Source: Tamarix chinensis
Lineage: Eukaryota; Streptophyta; Magnoliopsida; Caryophyllales; Tamaricaceae
Length of the DNA stretch: 64,000 nt
NCBI GenBank assembly: GCA_030549775.1
Contig: CM060173.1
Location: 33,414,110-33,478,109, forward strand
Direction: 5' to 3'
The position numbers and the translations under genes were made by a program. The notes beneath the pieces are model-generated. The model was not told where the DNA came from. It saw only the letters and a program-made list of their open reading frames with translations, and ran no database searches. Positions 1 through 10,865 of this stretch are shown piece by piece. Position 1 is the first letter of the stretch. Each line of letters opens with the position of its first letter.

Positions 1-1923
1 GAAAGTAGTGAACATAACATCATCATCACTTATGGTTCTCACACATCATATCTTCATAATTTTGGCATACTTCAATTATAGGAGCTTTCATAAGCACCAC
101 ATAAAAAATAAATCTCCAATGTTATTTCAACAAAGAAAGATTAGCATAAGGGAAACAATGCTCATTTCAATACAAAGAATTTCAACTTTTCCTAAGTTTG
201 ATAGTTTGGTCTCACTAGTTAATTACAGAATAAAAATAAACTTTATTATTGGTTTTACTTCCAAACCGTTGGAGCCCCATAATAATGCAAAACAATTATT
301 GTTTGAAATTAATAGGAATTAATGGCAATAAACTATTGACTGTTTTGTCTCCTCATTATTTTTCTATACATGAAAAGAAGTGTACTTTTTTTTTGTATCA
401 AATGCATAAAAGGTCAATTGATCAGTCCTCTATTATGAATGTATTCGCTTTCACATTGTTCTAGTTAAACCAACACCGATGGAAAAATGAGTCTATTTCA
501 AACATGTATAATGTAAACCAAAAATAAAAAATCAATTTGCACATAGAGCTTAGTAAAGCGAAATTACAATTCTTTGTGTGATATCTACTATCAACGTGAG
601 ATTCCAAGTTTGGAGAAGAAGACCAACAATTCTTTGGACGTTGGTTAAAGAGGATCCTTAACTTGTGGTGAATAACTAATAGGCAAGCAAGAGACATTAA
701 AAACCTCAATTTGAGTGCAGCATCAATTGAGTGGGGCTACAGCTGCTAGGTCGCCATGTGCTTTATGCATGCCACCGCGTACCACGAAGCACAGCACGCA
801 CAAACACAAATTTCACAATCATGCAAAATTATTCCCTTCTTGAACGCATAATTCTACCCCCTAGTCAGGTGAATTACCCTAATCCCTTTGAGCCCTTCGA
901 TACACCGTCTCCCGAGTCCCAACTAACTTGCCCGACCTCCACTAGTTAAGTACAGTACGTGCATGGATCGATAAAGTTGTACGTACGACACCCATTTATA
1001 GCTAGATCATGTAAGAACAATAATTTAGCATTTCAACTTGATCTATCTCTGCTGGTATAGTACGAAGAGGTACTATTATTTATTGGGAGTGTTGTTCAAA
1101 TGGGTTACTTCCAGCCACGATTACCTCAACTGGTATAGTCAAGCCACGACGAGTCACAGTTGGTGATTAATAAACCTTCGTTCCAATCTATCGTAGCAGT
1201 CAAATAATTAAGGATAGTGATAAGGGTTAATCGTGAAAAGGATAGAGATTAACTATCCCATAATATTAGTATTCAAACATTGCAAATATTCTATTGCTTT
1301 ATGTAGTCAAATATTCTGTAATCTTTAGTTGTTTTTTACCTGGTCTGCTGAGTTGTTGAGATATTAATTCTTTAGTATGACTTTTATCTCATTCATTCAG
1401 TCACGTCAAGGTGAGACTTATGGTATTGGTACCTAAATAAAAATTTTTTTTGGGTAGGTATATATGAACACAAAAATATATGTATTTATATAAGTGGATG
1501 TTTAGTTCAAAAGTCAAGTCATATTATAGTAGCCTTTCTCCATTCAAAGAGTTTATTCGCTAATGCTCAACTCTTGGTTTGTTCTACTAGAGTTTAACAT
1601 TTTGTTACGAGTTACATCATATACGCGCGCACACACATATATGCTACAACAAATTCAGCAATAGGTCGTATACAAATAAGATGTACACTTGGTTTACCGA
1701 CAATTGATATATGATTGTTCCAACTTAACCAAATGTTTCGAGTTTGAGTCCTTAAATATGTATTAGTTGCATGTGTCGAATCTCGGGAGGACGAGGCTAG
1801 ACCATCCTTTGTAGTCACACCCGCCTCGCATTCAAAATAGTCGGGGGCCTCCACATTTCCGAATTTTTATGCAGCAATAAGATCCTAGTCTCTAAAAACC
1901 CGTCTCTCTCTCGGTTTCAACTT
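1..1923. other. Intergenic DNA with no supported gene
   Basis: AT-rich sequence without a long reading frame, recognisable domain or clear transposon terminus. A stretch at about 1735-1850 contains a decayed motif resembling a tRNA B box followed by a GC-richer tract, which may be a fragment of a tRNA-derived SINE, but no A box or target-site duplication could be fixed. Nothing else is supported here. Confidence 0.5.
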
Positions 1924-2181
1924 TCAACAGTAGAAGAATATACTAAACCACAAAATGCTTGCCAAAACTAACATCATCGCACACCGTTCCCCATCTTCTA
2001 TGGAGGGATTTCCTACTGTGAAAACAAGGACGCCTAGCTTTATGAATACAAGAAGCCCTGCAGACAAAGCAAACAAAGCTCCCAAATGGAAAGACGACCA
2101 AGCCACCCAAGCATACACCTTTAGGATTGACGTCAATTCAAAAGGCAAAGAGCATCCAGAACTGCTCGTGGCAAAAATAGC
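1924..2181 (-). pseudogene. Possible orphan 3' exon of a membrane protein
   Basis: On the minus strand an open frame of 85 codons runs from a splice-acceptor-like CAG (2184-2182) to a TGA at 1926-1924. It has no ATG near its 5' end, which suits an internal or terminal exon better than a whole gene. The translation has two hydrophobic stretches, one of about 30 residues in the middle and one of about 18 residues at the C-terminus, separated by a polar GNPSIEDGER segment. Its base composition is richer in G+C than the flanks. I do not recognise the family. No partner exon was found to the right, so it may be a gene fragment or a chance frame. Confidence 0.3.
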
Positions 2182-2187
2182 CTGCCA

Positions 2188-2999
2188 TCATAGAGACGAT
2201 TTAAGAAAATAGACCTGCTACTAAAACACGAATTTGACATTTTTTTTTGAAAGATTAAGGCCTTGTTTGACGTAATCATTAGCTAATAAGTATGCTCGTT
2301 AATTATAGCGAAAAGCTACACGATATTATTACAAAAATTTAGCAAAACTAATTGCCTAATTAATCTGTAGTCGAAAAATGATTTAATGGAATATGTTTAT
2401 ACGAACAAATAAATGAATTAAAAATATACTTCTTATCAGGAGGATTTCTTTTAAATCAATTTCTGACCAATACAGCTAGTTTATTGGCTTAAAAAAAAAA
2501 CTACATGCTATATATAATTTATTTCTATTTTCTTTTTGTTCGTGTATATGTCCGACACACTCTAGATGTCGTTTGGTATTGCATACCATGACTTACCAGG
2601 GAAGTTGAGTTTCCTAGAAACTTATTTATTGAGAAATTTTTTACTACTTCTATTTATGTATAGTTAATTACATCAATGATTGTAGGATATTTTATGACTT
2701 CAAGATTTGTTAGGTGATTCAGTAGTAATTACAATTTTACGGCTAGATGTACTTGCCTTATAAAATGCTATTAATATTAGTGATCTTTTGAGTTACACCT
2801 GAACAAATATTCTTATAAAATTTTATTTGGGTTCTAAATGGGTTGAAATATAAATCTAAAAATTTTCGTTTAATTTTATTTTTGTTTATTATTCCTTTTG
2901 AATTTCATACGTAAAATATATAATTAAGGCGTTCTAGTTAAACGTCATTAAAGATTCTAAAAATTTATAGTTAGGTTTGAAATGAATAAATAGGAGGAT
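2188..2999. other. AT-rich intergenic DNA
   Basis: No gene is visible. The stretch near 2262 begins GGCCTTGTTTGAC after TAA, like one end of a Tourist-type MITE, but no matching inverted end was found. The left border of the LTR that follows probably lies towards the end of this interval and cannot be fixed by eye. Confidence 0.4.
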
Positions 3000-5559
3000 A
3001 TAGAATTTTTTGCGATTTTAGAAATAGTTTTGGTATTTATTTTTGTAATTACTTTGTAAACTTGTTAGTTCACCGTTAGATTAATATTTTATATATCAAA
3101 CCTTGTTTTAAATTTATAAAATTTTACATATGAGTTTAAAGTATTATTAAAGGTTTAGATAAAATTTCATAATTTTATGAGCTTGTTTTCAAATTTTCTT
3201 AACTTTATCCTCTTTATTGATCTTTCTACCACTATAAATAATCTATAAATCCTAAAATTACTGTTCATGCACGAAATTACTTCCCCCATGATCAGATTTT
3301 GTATCAATTTGACCATTGTATTATTCATTCAACCAAATTTTGTGCCAAAATTACTTTCTTACACTTTCTACTTATGTTATTTGTGTTATTTTATTCTTTC
3401 TTGCATGCAAACTCTTTTAGTTGCATTCCCCATGCTTAAATATGACCTTTGACCTACACACGATCACCTCTCCCATCCATTGATTGATTTCTTGGTTTTC
3501 TTAACTTTATTCATCCTAAATGCACTCCACCACCTTATATGTTTAAGTGTTGAACAAGCGACCTCTCCCCTCTTGTTGTTGTAGATTTTTGGTACCTCTA
3601 TCTCCTATTCATACCTCATTTTTCTTGCTTTGTTTTCATTTATCCTTTCTCTCATTTTCTCATTTTGGTTTCTCACACATCTCTCATCATTTTGGTTATT
3701 TTGCTAAGTATTCTTAAACTTTGTTGAGCCTATAATTGAGACTCATCCTCCTCTCATTCTCCTTATTCTCTTGTTTTCACTTCTATATTTTCTTCTATCT
3801 AGCCTTTATTTTATTTTGAATAAGTAAAAAAGGTTAGATTTGGTTAAATTATAAAGTTGTCATCTTTTGTCTCCTCCTCTTGTGTCTCTAGAAGGTGTTG
3901 AAGTTCTTTCGGTAGTTTCTTTGTTTATTTTTCTATTTATACTTAGACAGAGGTAACCCCTATGTTCTTATTAAAGATGTACAAATTATATGATAGCATG
4001 TTTGGGGTTTCTTATATTATGCTTAAGTGTAACTTATAATTTCTTATAATCTCATAAAAAAGATGCATGCACCATGTATTGTTATTAATTTTTCTAAGCA
4101 TGTGACCTTGTATTTTTTCTTATGCAATATTATGTTAATTTTATTTATTTTAATATATGTATGATATAATGATAGAATAGGATTGTTGTGGTAAAATAAT
4201 TATGCATGATTAAGGTTTTATATACTAAATGGGCTTACATGTGTTTTAGGGGAAAAATGATAATTTTATCACTTTTGAAATTTTCTAGAAGTGAAATTTT
4301 ATATTAATGTACCTATTTTTATGTTATTTAGTCATTTCATGAATTTTACTTAATTCTAATGACAATTGGTATTAAAATGAGAATTTATTTAGTGAATAAC
4401 GTATAAGGGCATTTTGGTCATTTATGACGTATTATGCCTAAAAGTATGAACAATAAGACTAGGATAACCTTAACAGATTCCTAGGTTGACCTTTAGTGTT
4501 AATTGTGATTTTGGTTTGGATGGTTAACCTTATAATCAATTTAAGTAATTGGAATTAGCATCATTGTGCATTATGTGATATTTTATGATTACCTTATCAA
4601 GATAGTAATATTTAAAGTGAAGACCTCAATATTTTGGAATGGTTTTTATTTAGGGTTGGCTACCCTAAAAATGAGATAGGAGCCCTCAATTTGGTTTGGT
4701 GGTTTAGTCGGATGCCTCGTCATTTCTACTAAAGCCCTAGTTTACTTTATAGGTGACTTACGAGTTCTATAGGGGGTATTGATACTTAAGGATTAAGTGT
4801 CCTAGGATGGAAAGATATTGTATTGATGTGTTGCACTAGTATGACCGGAGTACTTGTATATCTCTAGGTTATAAGTTGGGAGGATACTATGTTATTTTAG
4901 TGTGCTGGTATAACCGATGTACTTTATATGTCTCTAAATTATTATTATATCTCCTCAAATAATGAAAAATTAAAAATAATTGTTATATAAGGATTTAAAT
5001 GGATTATTGTGATATGTTGGTTTGGTAGTTACCTCTACACACTACTTAGTTTTAACATGTCAGTTTGATAGTTTTATATGTGCACTATTTAGATTTGGTA
5101 TATTGGTTGGTAATTATCTCGGTATTTTCCTTATCATATTATAAGTGGTATAAAGGTGGTTATTATAAAAGGCCTTAATTATGGTTTGGTATTTTCTTTT
5201 GTGAGACACCCTTGGTATAATTGGATTAATGAAATAGTCATAATATGATTAAGTTTGATGTAATGAACATGTGGCATATGATATAATATGAGTTATGATA
5301 TAAATGTGGCACTTAATTATGGTATGTACTATTTAACGTGTTATGCCATGATACTTTGTGTTATCTTCTATGTGCGCCATGTGATATTTACATTCTTAGT
5401 ATTGTGTATTGGTTTACTTAGTATCATTGTATTGATGGGTTCTATTTTATGGTCTCTTGCCTATTTAATGGGTAGTATTTACCTTACAGGAGTACTTTAA
5501 GGAAACAACTTAATGGATTTTAATAGGGGTTGATAGTTAGGACTATCCTGCGGTGTCCA

Positions 5560-6011
5560 TGTAATACCCCAAATTGAGCGGAGAGTTATAATGATTGGTC
5601 TGGTTACTTATATCAACATAGTATACCATCTTTTTGGTGATTCCATCCTAAGAACTCCATAGTTAAGCATGTAGGTTGTGGAGCAATTTTTAGGATGAGT
5701 GACTCTCCTAGGAAGTTTTAATTTTTTTTTGAAAATTTCTTGGGAAGAAATTGCTCTAGGGTATCTCCCTCATTGTCATATTGACTTGGGGTGTTACAAA
5801 TAATATCAAAGAGAAACCACTATTGTAAGCTGATCTTGGATGAGCTAGTCAGCCACCTAGCGGGACGATTCTTGGAATAATTTGTATTGAGATAGTTAGT
5901 GGTTGAGACGCAACAAGGACGTTGCATTCTTTTAGTGGGGGTGAATGTAATACCTCAAATTTAGCGGAGCATTATACGGATTGATCTGACTTCTTATATC
6001 AATATGGTAGA
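5560..6011 (+). mobile_element. Cassandra TRIM retrotransposon, 3' LTR truncated
   Basis: The 5' LTR (5560-5798, 239 bp) begins TGTAATACCCCAAATTGAG and ends TTGGGGTGTTACA. It contains a 5S-rRNA-like block at 5641-5718. The primer-binding site after it is decayed (TAATATCAAAGA, compared with TGGTATCAGAGC for initiator tRNA-Met). A short non-coding internal region follows, ending in a purine tract (GTGGGGGTGAA). The 3' LTR starts at 5946 but breaks off near 6011, where the sequence jumps to the tail of the host LTR. Cassandra elements encode no protein and depend on other retrotransposons. The 5' flank is GTCCA, but its partner was lost with the deletion. Confidence 0.85.
5641..5718 (+). promoter_or_regulatory. 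5S-rRNA-like pol III promoter region of a Cassandra LTR
   Basis: The block has the order of a 5S gene's internal control region: AAGAACTCCATAGTTAAGCAT (A-box side), then TAGGATGAGTGACTC (C-box side), then CTAGGAAGT. This is the diagnostic domain of Cassandra LTRs. It is derived from 5S RNA and is not a functional 5S rRNA gene. Confidence 0.8.
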
Positions 6012-6162
6012 TGAACTAGACTTATACTAAGTATGTCAGTGAAATCCTACACTTTTAATGGTTTTGCTTCCACAATCAACTCTTTTTAATGAAATTTTCA
6101 AGCACTAAAAATGGGGGTGTTACATATGTAATTGAGAAAATTATGTATTTGTGATTAGTTTA

Positions 6163-8403
6163 CACTACCACGGAAAGAGATTTTAATAATGGTTATTTTA
6201 TAGTTTTAATAACGGTTTTCAACCGTTATTGAATCGCCCGTTATTAAATCTTTAATAACGGTTCATAACCGTCATGAAAAATACACAAAAACCCGCGAAT
6301 ATGTGCGTAAACTTCAGATTTAATAACGGTTTTTACTTAAAAACTGCTATTAAAACCGAAGGTTTAATAATGGTTCTTAAACAAAACCGTTATTAAAAGT
6401 ATATGTTTTTTTTAGCATTTTTCTGTTATGTTCCTACCCACATACATAGTTGTATGTTAAAACAATTACCAAATCTACAATGTAAAACAACATCAATTCA
6501 TACTAAATCTGCAATCACACCATAATTTCAATCAATCTATAATTGGTATGCATGTCTCAATACACCAACTATACTTAGGAATAAAAATTAGTGGGCATAC
6601 CACAACTTGGTAGAGCTCTACAACCTAAAGTAAAGAGTTCACAGATGTAGACGAAATACAAACCTAAAAATGCATGTAGAATATATAGATCGCTACCTAA
6701 TACCGAATGAATGAGTGCACGTGCTTGGCCCATTGGTCTCTAACTTCATCAATTTCATCAACATTATATTGCTGGCCTCGTGCATAGTCATCGGTGAAAA
6801 ACTACAACACCCATGTTTCAATTAATAGACAATTAGCCATTAGGTCAAAAATATATATATCATGATTCATTAATAGAAAAATATGGAAAAGCAAACATAC
6901 ATGGCTTGGATCTATGTTGACCAATCTATTCTGGACTATAAGATCCATTGCTCGTCTTCTTCACTTGAACCCTTAAAAACTTCAATTTCATCATCATCAT
7001 CTGGTTCTTTTGTCTTGAAGATCTGGTTCCAGTAGCTCTTTGGAGGTACCTAAAGCTCTTATCTCATCCATAATTACAATAGAGGATAAAGAGATAAACA
7101 ATAGAGGAAAATAATTCTGATAAAAGTAAAAACTAAAATAACTGAAAACATGTATTACCCTACATACAAAATAATACAAGGGGGTAGATATATAATGGTT
7201 GTTTGTAGAATAAATTCTATATAAAAAATACAAAGGTAGGCAACATGTAATACCACTTTAATCAAGAGGTTATATAACACCCTCATACCCTAGAATGTGA
7301 AAAAGGTTTTCAGGATAGTCTAAATTAAAGGTTCAATTTGTTAAAAAGGCCCTAAAAATATACTCTCAAGGTTGTATGACTTGTATGTAACAAAAAAACC
7401 TCAATTTAGAGGCCAAAATGGCCTTTTTTGGGCTCCAAAATTGCCCAAACCCTAATAATGTCTTCTCTTTTGTTTATTACTTACTAATATGTTGAATGGT
7501 GTTAATGTTAGTGATTTTATTTCTCTAAATATATTGTATTTCTGATCCATAGTACCCAAATTTATTTCCCAATAGCCATTATTGTTGAATCTATATTCTC
7601 CATACAAACAAATACAACAATAATATGTAAAGGTCTCGGCCAACACATGCATTTGTTAATATATAACAATAACGCAACAAATTCAACAACAAACAGCAAC
7701 ATTTTCAGCCAACACATTTTCGAACGACAAACCACAATCTTTCAATAACAAACAAACAAGAGGAAGAACAAACACATACATAAAGTGAGCTAGCTACAAA
7801 CACACCAGTGAGAATGTTGAGAGAGGCAAGGGCTTCAAACACGACGGAGAGTTGGCGATGCAAGGGTTTCCTTTACTTGAGAGTTGGCGGTGCGAGTTGG
7901 TGGTGCACGGTGTAGTGGTGCGAGGGTTTGCAAGGAAAAGGAGAGCAAGAGAACGAAGGTGTAGAGAGTCTGAAAACTTTTTGGCACGAAACAGAACTGA
8001 GCGAAATTTTGGGGTTTTAAAACAGAAGGAGAAGTTTGATTTTGGGGTTTTAATAACGGTTCCTGAGAGAACCGTTATTAAAAATAGGATTTAATAACGG
8101 TTCCTGAGTGAACCGTTATTAAAACATCTTTTAATAACGGTTCTTCCAAGAACTGTCATTAAAAGCTTCTGACTTTTGACAACGGTTCTAATATGAACCG
8201 TTATTAAATCCTCTTTTAATAACGGTTTACATAAAACCGTTAATAAAACATCCGTCCAAATTTTAGCGTTGTCTTTTTAATAACGGTTTTTAACTAGAAC
8301 CGTTATCAAAACTCTCCCGCCCATTAATTTTCACGCGTTTGACAACGGTTTTCGAACTACCATTATTAATGTCCCGTTATTATTTCCCGTTTTCGTAGTA
8401 GTG
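6163..8403. mobile_element. Non-autonomous CACTA element with AACGGTT hairpin arrays
   Basis: The left end is CACTACCACGGAAA and the right end, read on the minus strand, is CACTACTACGAAAA. Both are flanked by the 3-bp target duplication TTA (6160-6162 and 8404-8406), as expected for En/Spm (CACTA) transposons. The element is 2,241 bp long. Subterminal arrays of TTTAATAACGGTT and its reverse complement occupy about 6190-6400 and 8040-8390. On the right they form at least six short hairpins about 41 bp apart. No TNP2-type transposase is visible. The interior holds exon remnants read on the minus strand, and a GC-richer tract at 7800-8040 looks like the 5' part of that transcription unit. Confidence 0.92.
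6697..7049 (-). pseudogene. Two exon remnants of a CACTA Ulp1-type protein C-terminus
   Basis: Two short minus-strand coding stretches follow acceptor-like AGs. The first, 7049-6936 (38 codons with stop), begins VPPKSYWNQIFK and continues with an acidic DDDDEIEVF run. The second, 6801-6697 (35 codons with stop), contains YNVDEIDEVRDQWAKHV. The EIDEVRxxWA pattern matches the C-terminal tail that follows the Ulp1 (C48) peptidase domain in plant CACTA-encoded proteins. A related tail, NKVNEVRKE, occurs at 29505-29570 in this window. The peptidase core itself is absent. I infer these are relics of the ancestral element's own gene; the first exon could not be assigned to a domain. Confidence 0.55.
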
Positions 8404-8406
8404 TTA

Positions 8407-9403
8407 CCTAAGAAAATGAGAAAGGATGATATACTAATTAATTATGTCATGTGAGGAAAAAAAAGTAAACAAGGAGAGGAAATCCTACTAATGTAGAATA
8501 TGATTCGAAAGGACATTCAAATCACTTTTGACATTTTCAATTATGCTATATCAAACAACATTAAAATCCAAACCTTTTGAGAAAATTTTTATTTCAACAT
8601 TCTACCTCCCCTCATACCAAATGGGGGCTAATATTTGGTTTGAATAAGTTACATACTGCGATTGACCGTTAGTTATTGTGGTAGTAATTTTGTATATAAT
8701 ACAAAAATAAAGTTAATGAAATGATATAAATTTAATTATAAAAAAAAATTGCAATTGAAAAACTATTATTTAAGCCCAAAAGCTTTCCCAAATCCACACT
8801 AAATGTTCTCATGTTGTATAGGCACTTAGGCATGCAACTTTCTTTATAACGACGACAAACTCTTGATAATATTAAAAAAAAATGGCATAACCTCCCCTTT
8901 TGGGATCCATTTGACAATTCAAACTATTTATTATTAATTAAGTCAAAGCGATTCCTTGTTTCTTTATTTCTTTCCTTCTAAAAAAGGGGTATAAAATATC
9001 TTTATTAGTTATTATAATTTAATAGAATGAAGATAACAAAATTAATACTATATATATATGTACATATTACGTTATTTACCAAAAGTTAATGGACACATTT
9101 ATGATTGAATTACAAGATCATAATGTAGTAATATTTGTATAGGATACGAGAGGTAAATTTGAAAGTTAACAACACAAGTTCAGTTTTCTATACTGTAGGC
9201 ACTAGCTAGCTAACGGATCTTTTAAAAGCGACATGCTGATCGTCTTGCTACTTACAAGCCCTCTCTCCCTGGGGTCCCAAAAGTTGTATTAAAAAGGGTG
9301 GGAAAAATGGAGAACGAAGAGGGGAAAATTAAACTCTAACGCATTAACGGGGTACGATATAAAATAATTCGAGCCCATATTTCACGGATTCTTCTTCTTA
9401 TTA
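8407..9403. other. Intergenic DNA downstream of the RGF-like gene
   Basis: AT-rich, no gene seen. A segment at about 8455-8630 ends in CATACCAAATGGGGGC and has the base make-up of a small MITE, but no inverted partner or target duplication was confirmed. Confidence 0.4.
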
Positions 9404-10765
9404 TTATTTGTTGTGTATGTGACGTCGTCTTCTTGCTCCTGAATAATCCATGTTAAAGTACTCTGATGTGCCATCTCCTCCCACCCATTCTCTCCATTTC
9501 TTTGGCTCTCTTGGTCGCTTGACTGTGTTCTGTCCAGCTTTATGGTACGCCCTTCCTGAAATTTTGGGGCACATATATACATTAACATCAGAGTGAAGTT
9601 TCTACATAGAAGGGGAAGGATATGTCACCCGGAAAACGAACCAAAAAAAAAAGACCGGGGGGGGGGGGGATATCGACTACTAGGTATAAGTGTAGATTCG
9701 AGTTAGTTTTCACGAGGAGCTGATATGTAGTAATTAATGTATATTAACCATTTGATTTATGTGTCTACATGTAATATAATTAACCTTCCCTTACTTAGTA
9801 ATGAAAATGGAACAAAAAAAAAAAACTACATGCTTAGGGAGAGGTAAAAAAATAAAAAAGAATAATTGTTCGGGTATTTATTTTAGTCATTGCATTGTTT
9901 AGGGTAATTATTTGCGGTCATAACTAAATATTTTAACAATAAATAACTTTTTACTAGCTTATAAATTATTATTTAAAAAAAAAACAATTCAAACAGTTTA
10001 GAGTTTATAGACCTTCAGCTAACTTTGTCGGACATACTAATCTCTCAGAGTTGCTAAAGAATTTGGCATATATTTAAGATAAGACAACTGAATTTTTTAA
10101 TTTTTTTTTGTAGGAGTACGTAAAGGTGTTGAAGCTAAATATATAACACTTGTGTCCCTCATCGTCAAAAATCTAACACTTCATCATTCTAAACCGATAT
10201 TTACGATAGCTGAGAGCATACATACATTAAAAAGAAGGGGGAGGAGGAGGTTTCGTTAATTACCTTCTTGCTTTTCTTTTTCGGTCTGTTGGGTTTGGAA
10301 GCCATTGCCTTCGCTCATGACTGCCTGGCTCACTTCCTCCACAGGGTTAAGCTCCCTTGATAGTGTGGGAGGAGAGGATTGAAGATCACGATGAGCTGCT
10401 TGAGATATGATCAAATCAATTGAATATTAAATGTATGTATGTGTATATATATAAGCAATTGAATATTAAATAAGCTATAGTAATGATTTACGTATTTATA
10501 TGAAAGGCAACAATTTTATGCATATACTTTGCCATCATCATACATATTATGAAAATGACAATTCTGTCCACTGTGTCACCCCCACTTGAATAAAAAAAAA
10601 AAACCACACCCAAAAACAGCTAGCGATTCATATATATATACCTCCTTGATCGTGTGAAGAAGGGACGTAAACTCGGACAGAAGTACAGGGAATGAACAAA
10701 ATGGAGAGGCTGTCAATGAGGCATAAGGCTGCTAAAGTGGTTAGGATGACCGGAAGAAGCTCCAT
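9404..10765 (-). CDS. RGF: Root meristem growth factor (RGF/GOLVEN/CLEL-like) peptide precursor
   Basis: This three-exon gene encodes a 135-aa secreted peptide precursor. Exon 1 is 10765-10642, exon 2 is 10395-10264 and exon 3 is 9555-9404. Introns of 246 and 708 bp have GT..AG ends, both in phase 1, and the frame stays open across all joins. Residues 1-27 (MELLPVILTTLAALCLIDSL...) form a signal peptide. A polar variable region follows. The C-terminus, FNMDYSGARRRRHIHNK, carries the family motif: DY at 122-123, the tyrosine-sulfation site in known RGFs, a basic middle, and a closing HIHN. Family members are processed to about 13-residue sulfated peptides that act through leucine-rich-repeat receptor kinases in root meristem upkeep and gravitropism. 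The basic RRRR core and MDY lead resemble the GLV1/GLV2 (RGF6/RGF9) branch; an H stands where many relatives have P. It is the only intact gene I see here. Intron 2 contains a run of 13 G (plus strand, 9657-9669). Confidence 0.82.
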
Positions 10766-10844
10766 TATTTTCCACAAGACACTTGCGATATCGGCACAGA
10801 GGGGCTGCGTTTTACTTTTTGAATGCACAAATGGTCGGACCCCA

Positions 10845-10865
10845 TTTATATAAAGAGGGCACGTG
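10845..10865 (-). promoter_or_regulatory. TATA box and G-box upstream of the RGF-like gene
   Basis: Read on the minus strand, TTTATATAAA (10854-10845) lies about 80 bp before the start codon at 10765, a normal spacing for a plant TATA box with a short leader. A palindromic CACGTG G-box (10860-10865) sits just upstream of it within a GC-rich patch. G-boxes bind bZIP and bHLH factors in plants. Their use here is inference from position. Confidence 0.6.

Larger units (their letters stand above)
3000..6124 (+). mobile_element. Long LTR of a Ty3/gypsy-type element, interrupted by Cassandra
   Basis: The 3' end is clear: GGGGGTGTTACA at 6113-6124, preceded by the same tail seen in the other long LTRs of this window (a TACTAAGT block, then GCTTCCAC, then TTTTCAAG). 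Upstream it has the modules of that family in order: a pyrimidine-rich tract (about 3450-3800), short AGGGGCATTTTGG-like stretches, a TAGTATGACCGG repeat (about 4830-4920), and an AATGGGTAGT..ACAGG block near 5467-5490. The 5' boundary was not found, so the start is approximate. Cassandra inserted at 5560, and a deletion beside it removed part of this LTR. No retroviral coding region is attached, so it is either a solo LTR or a decayed fragment. Confidence 0.6.

Noticed and set aside
2262..2460. Tourist-like MITE from a GGCCTTGTTTGAC start
   Set aside because: No inverted partner end or second TAA/TTA duplication could be seen.
5641..5718. 5S rRNA gene
   Set aside because: Sequence and position are those of the 5S-derived domain in a Cassandra LTR; it is too diverged and too short for a real 5S gene.
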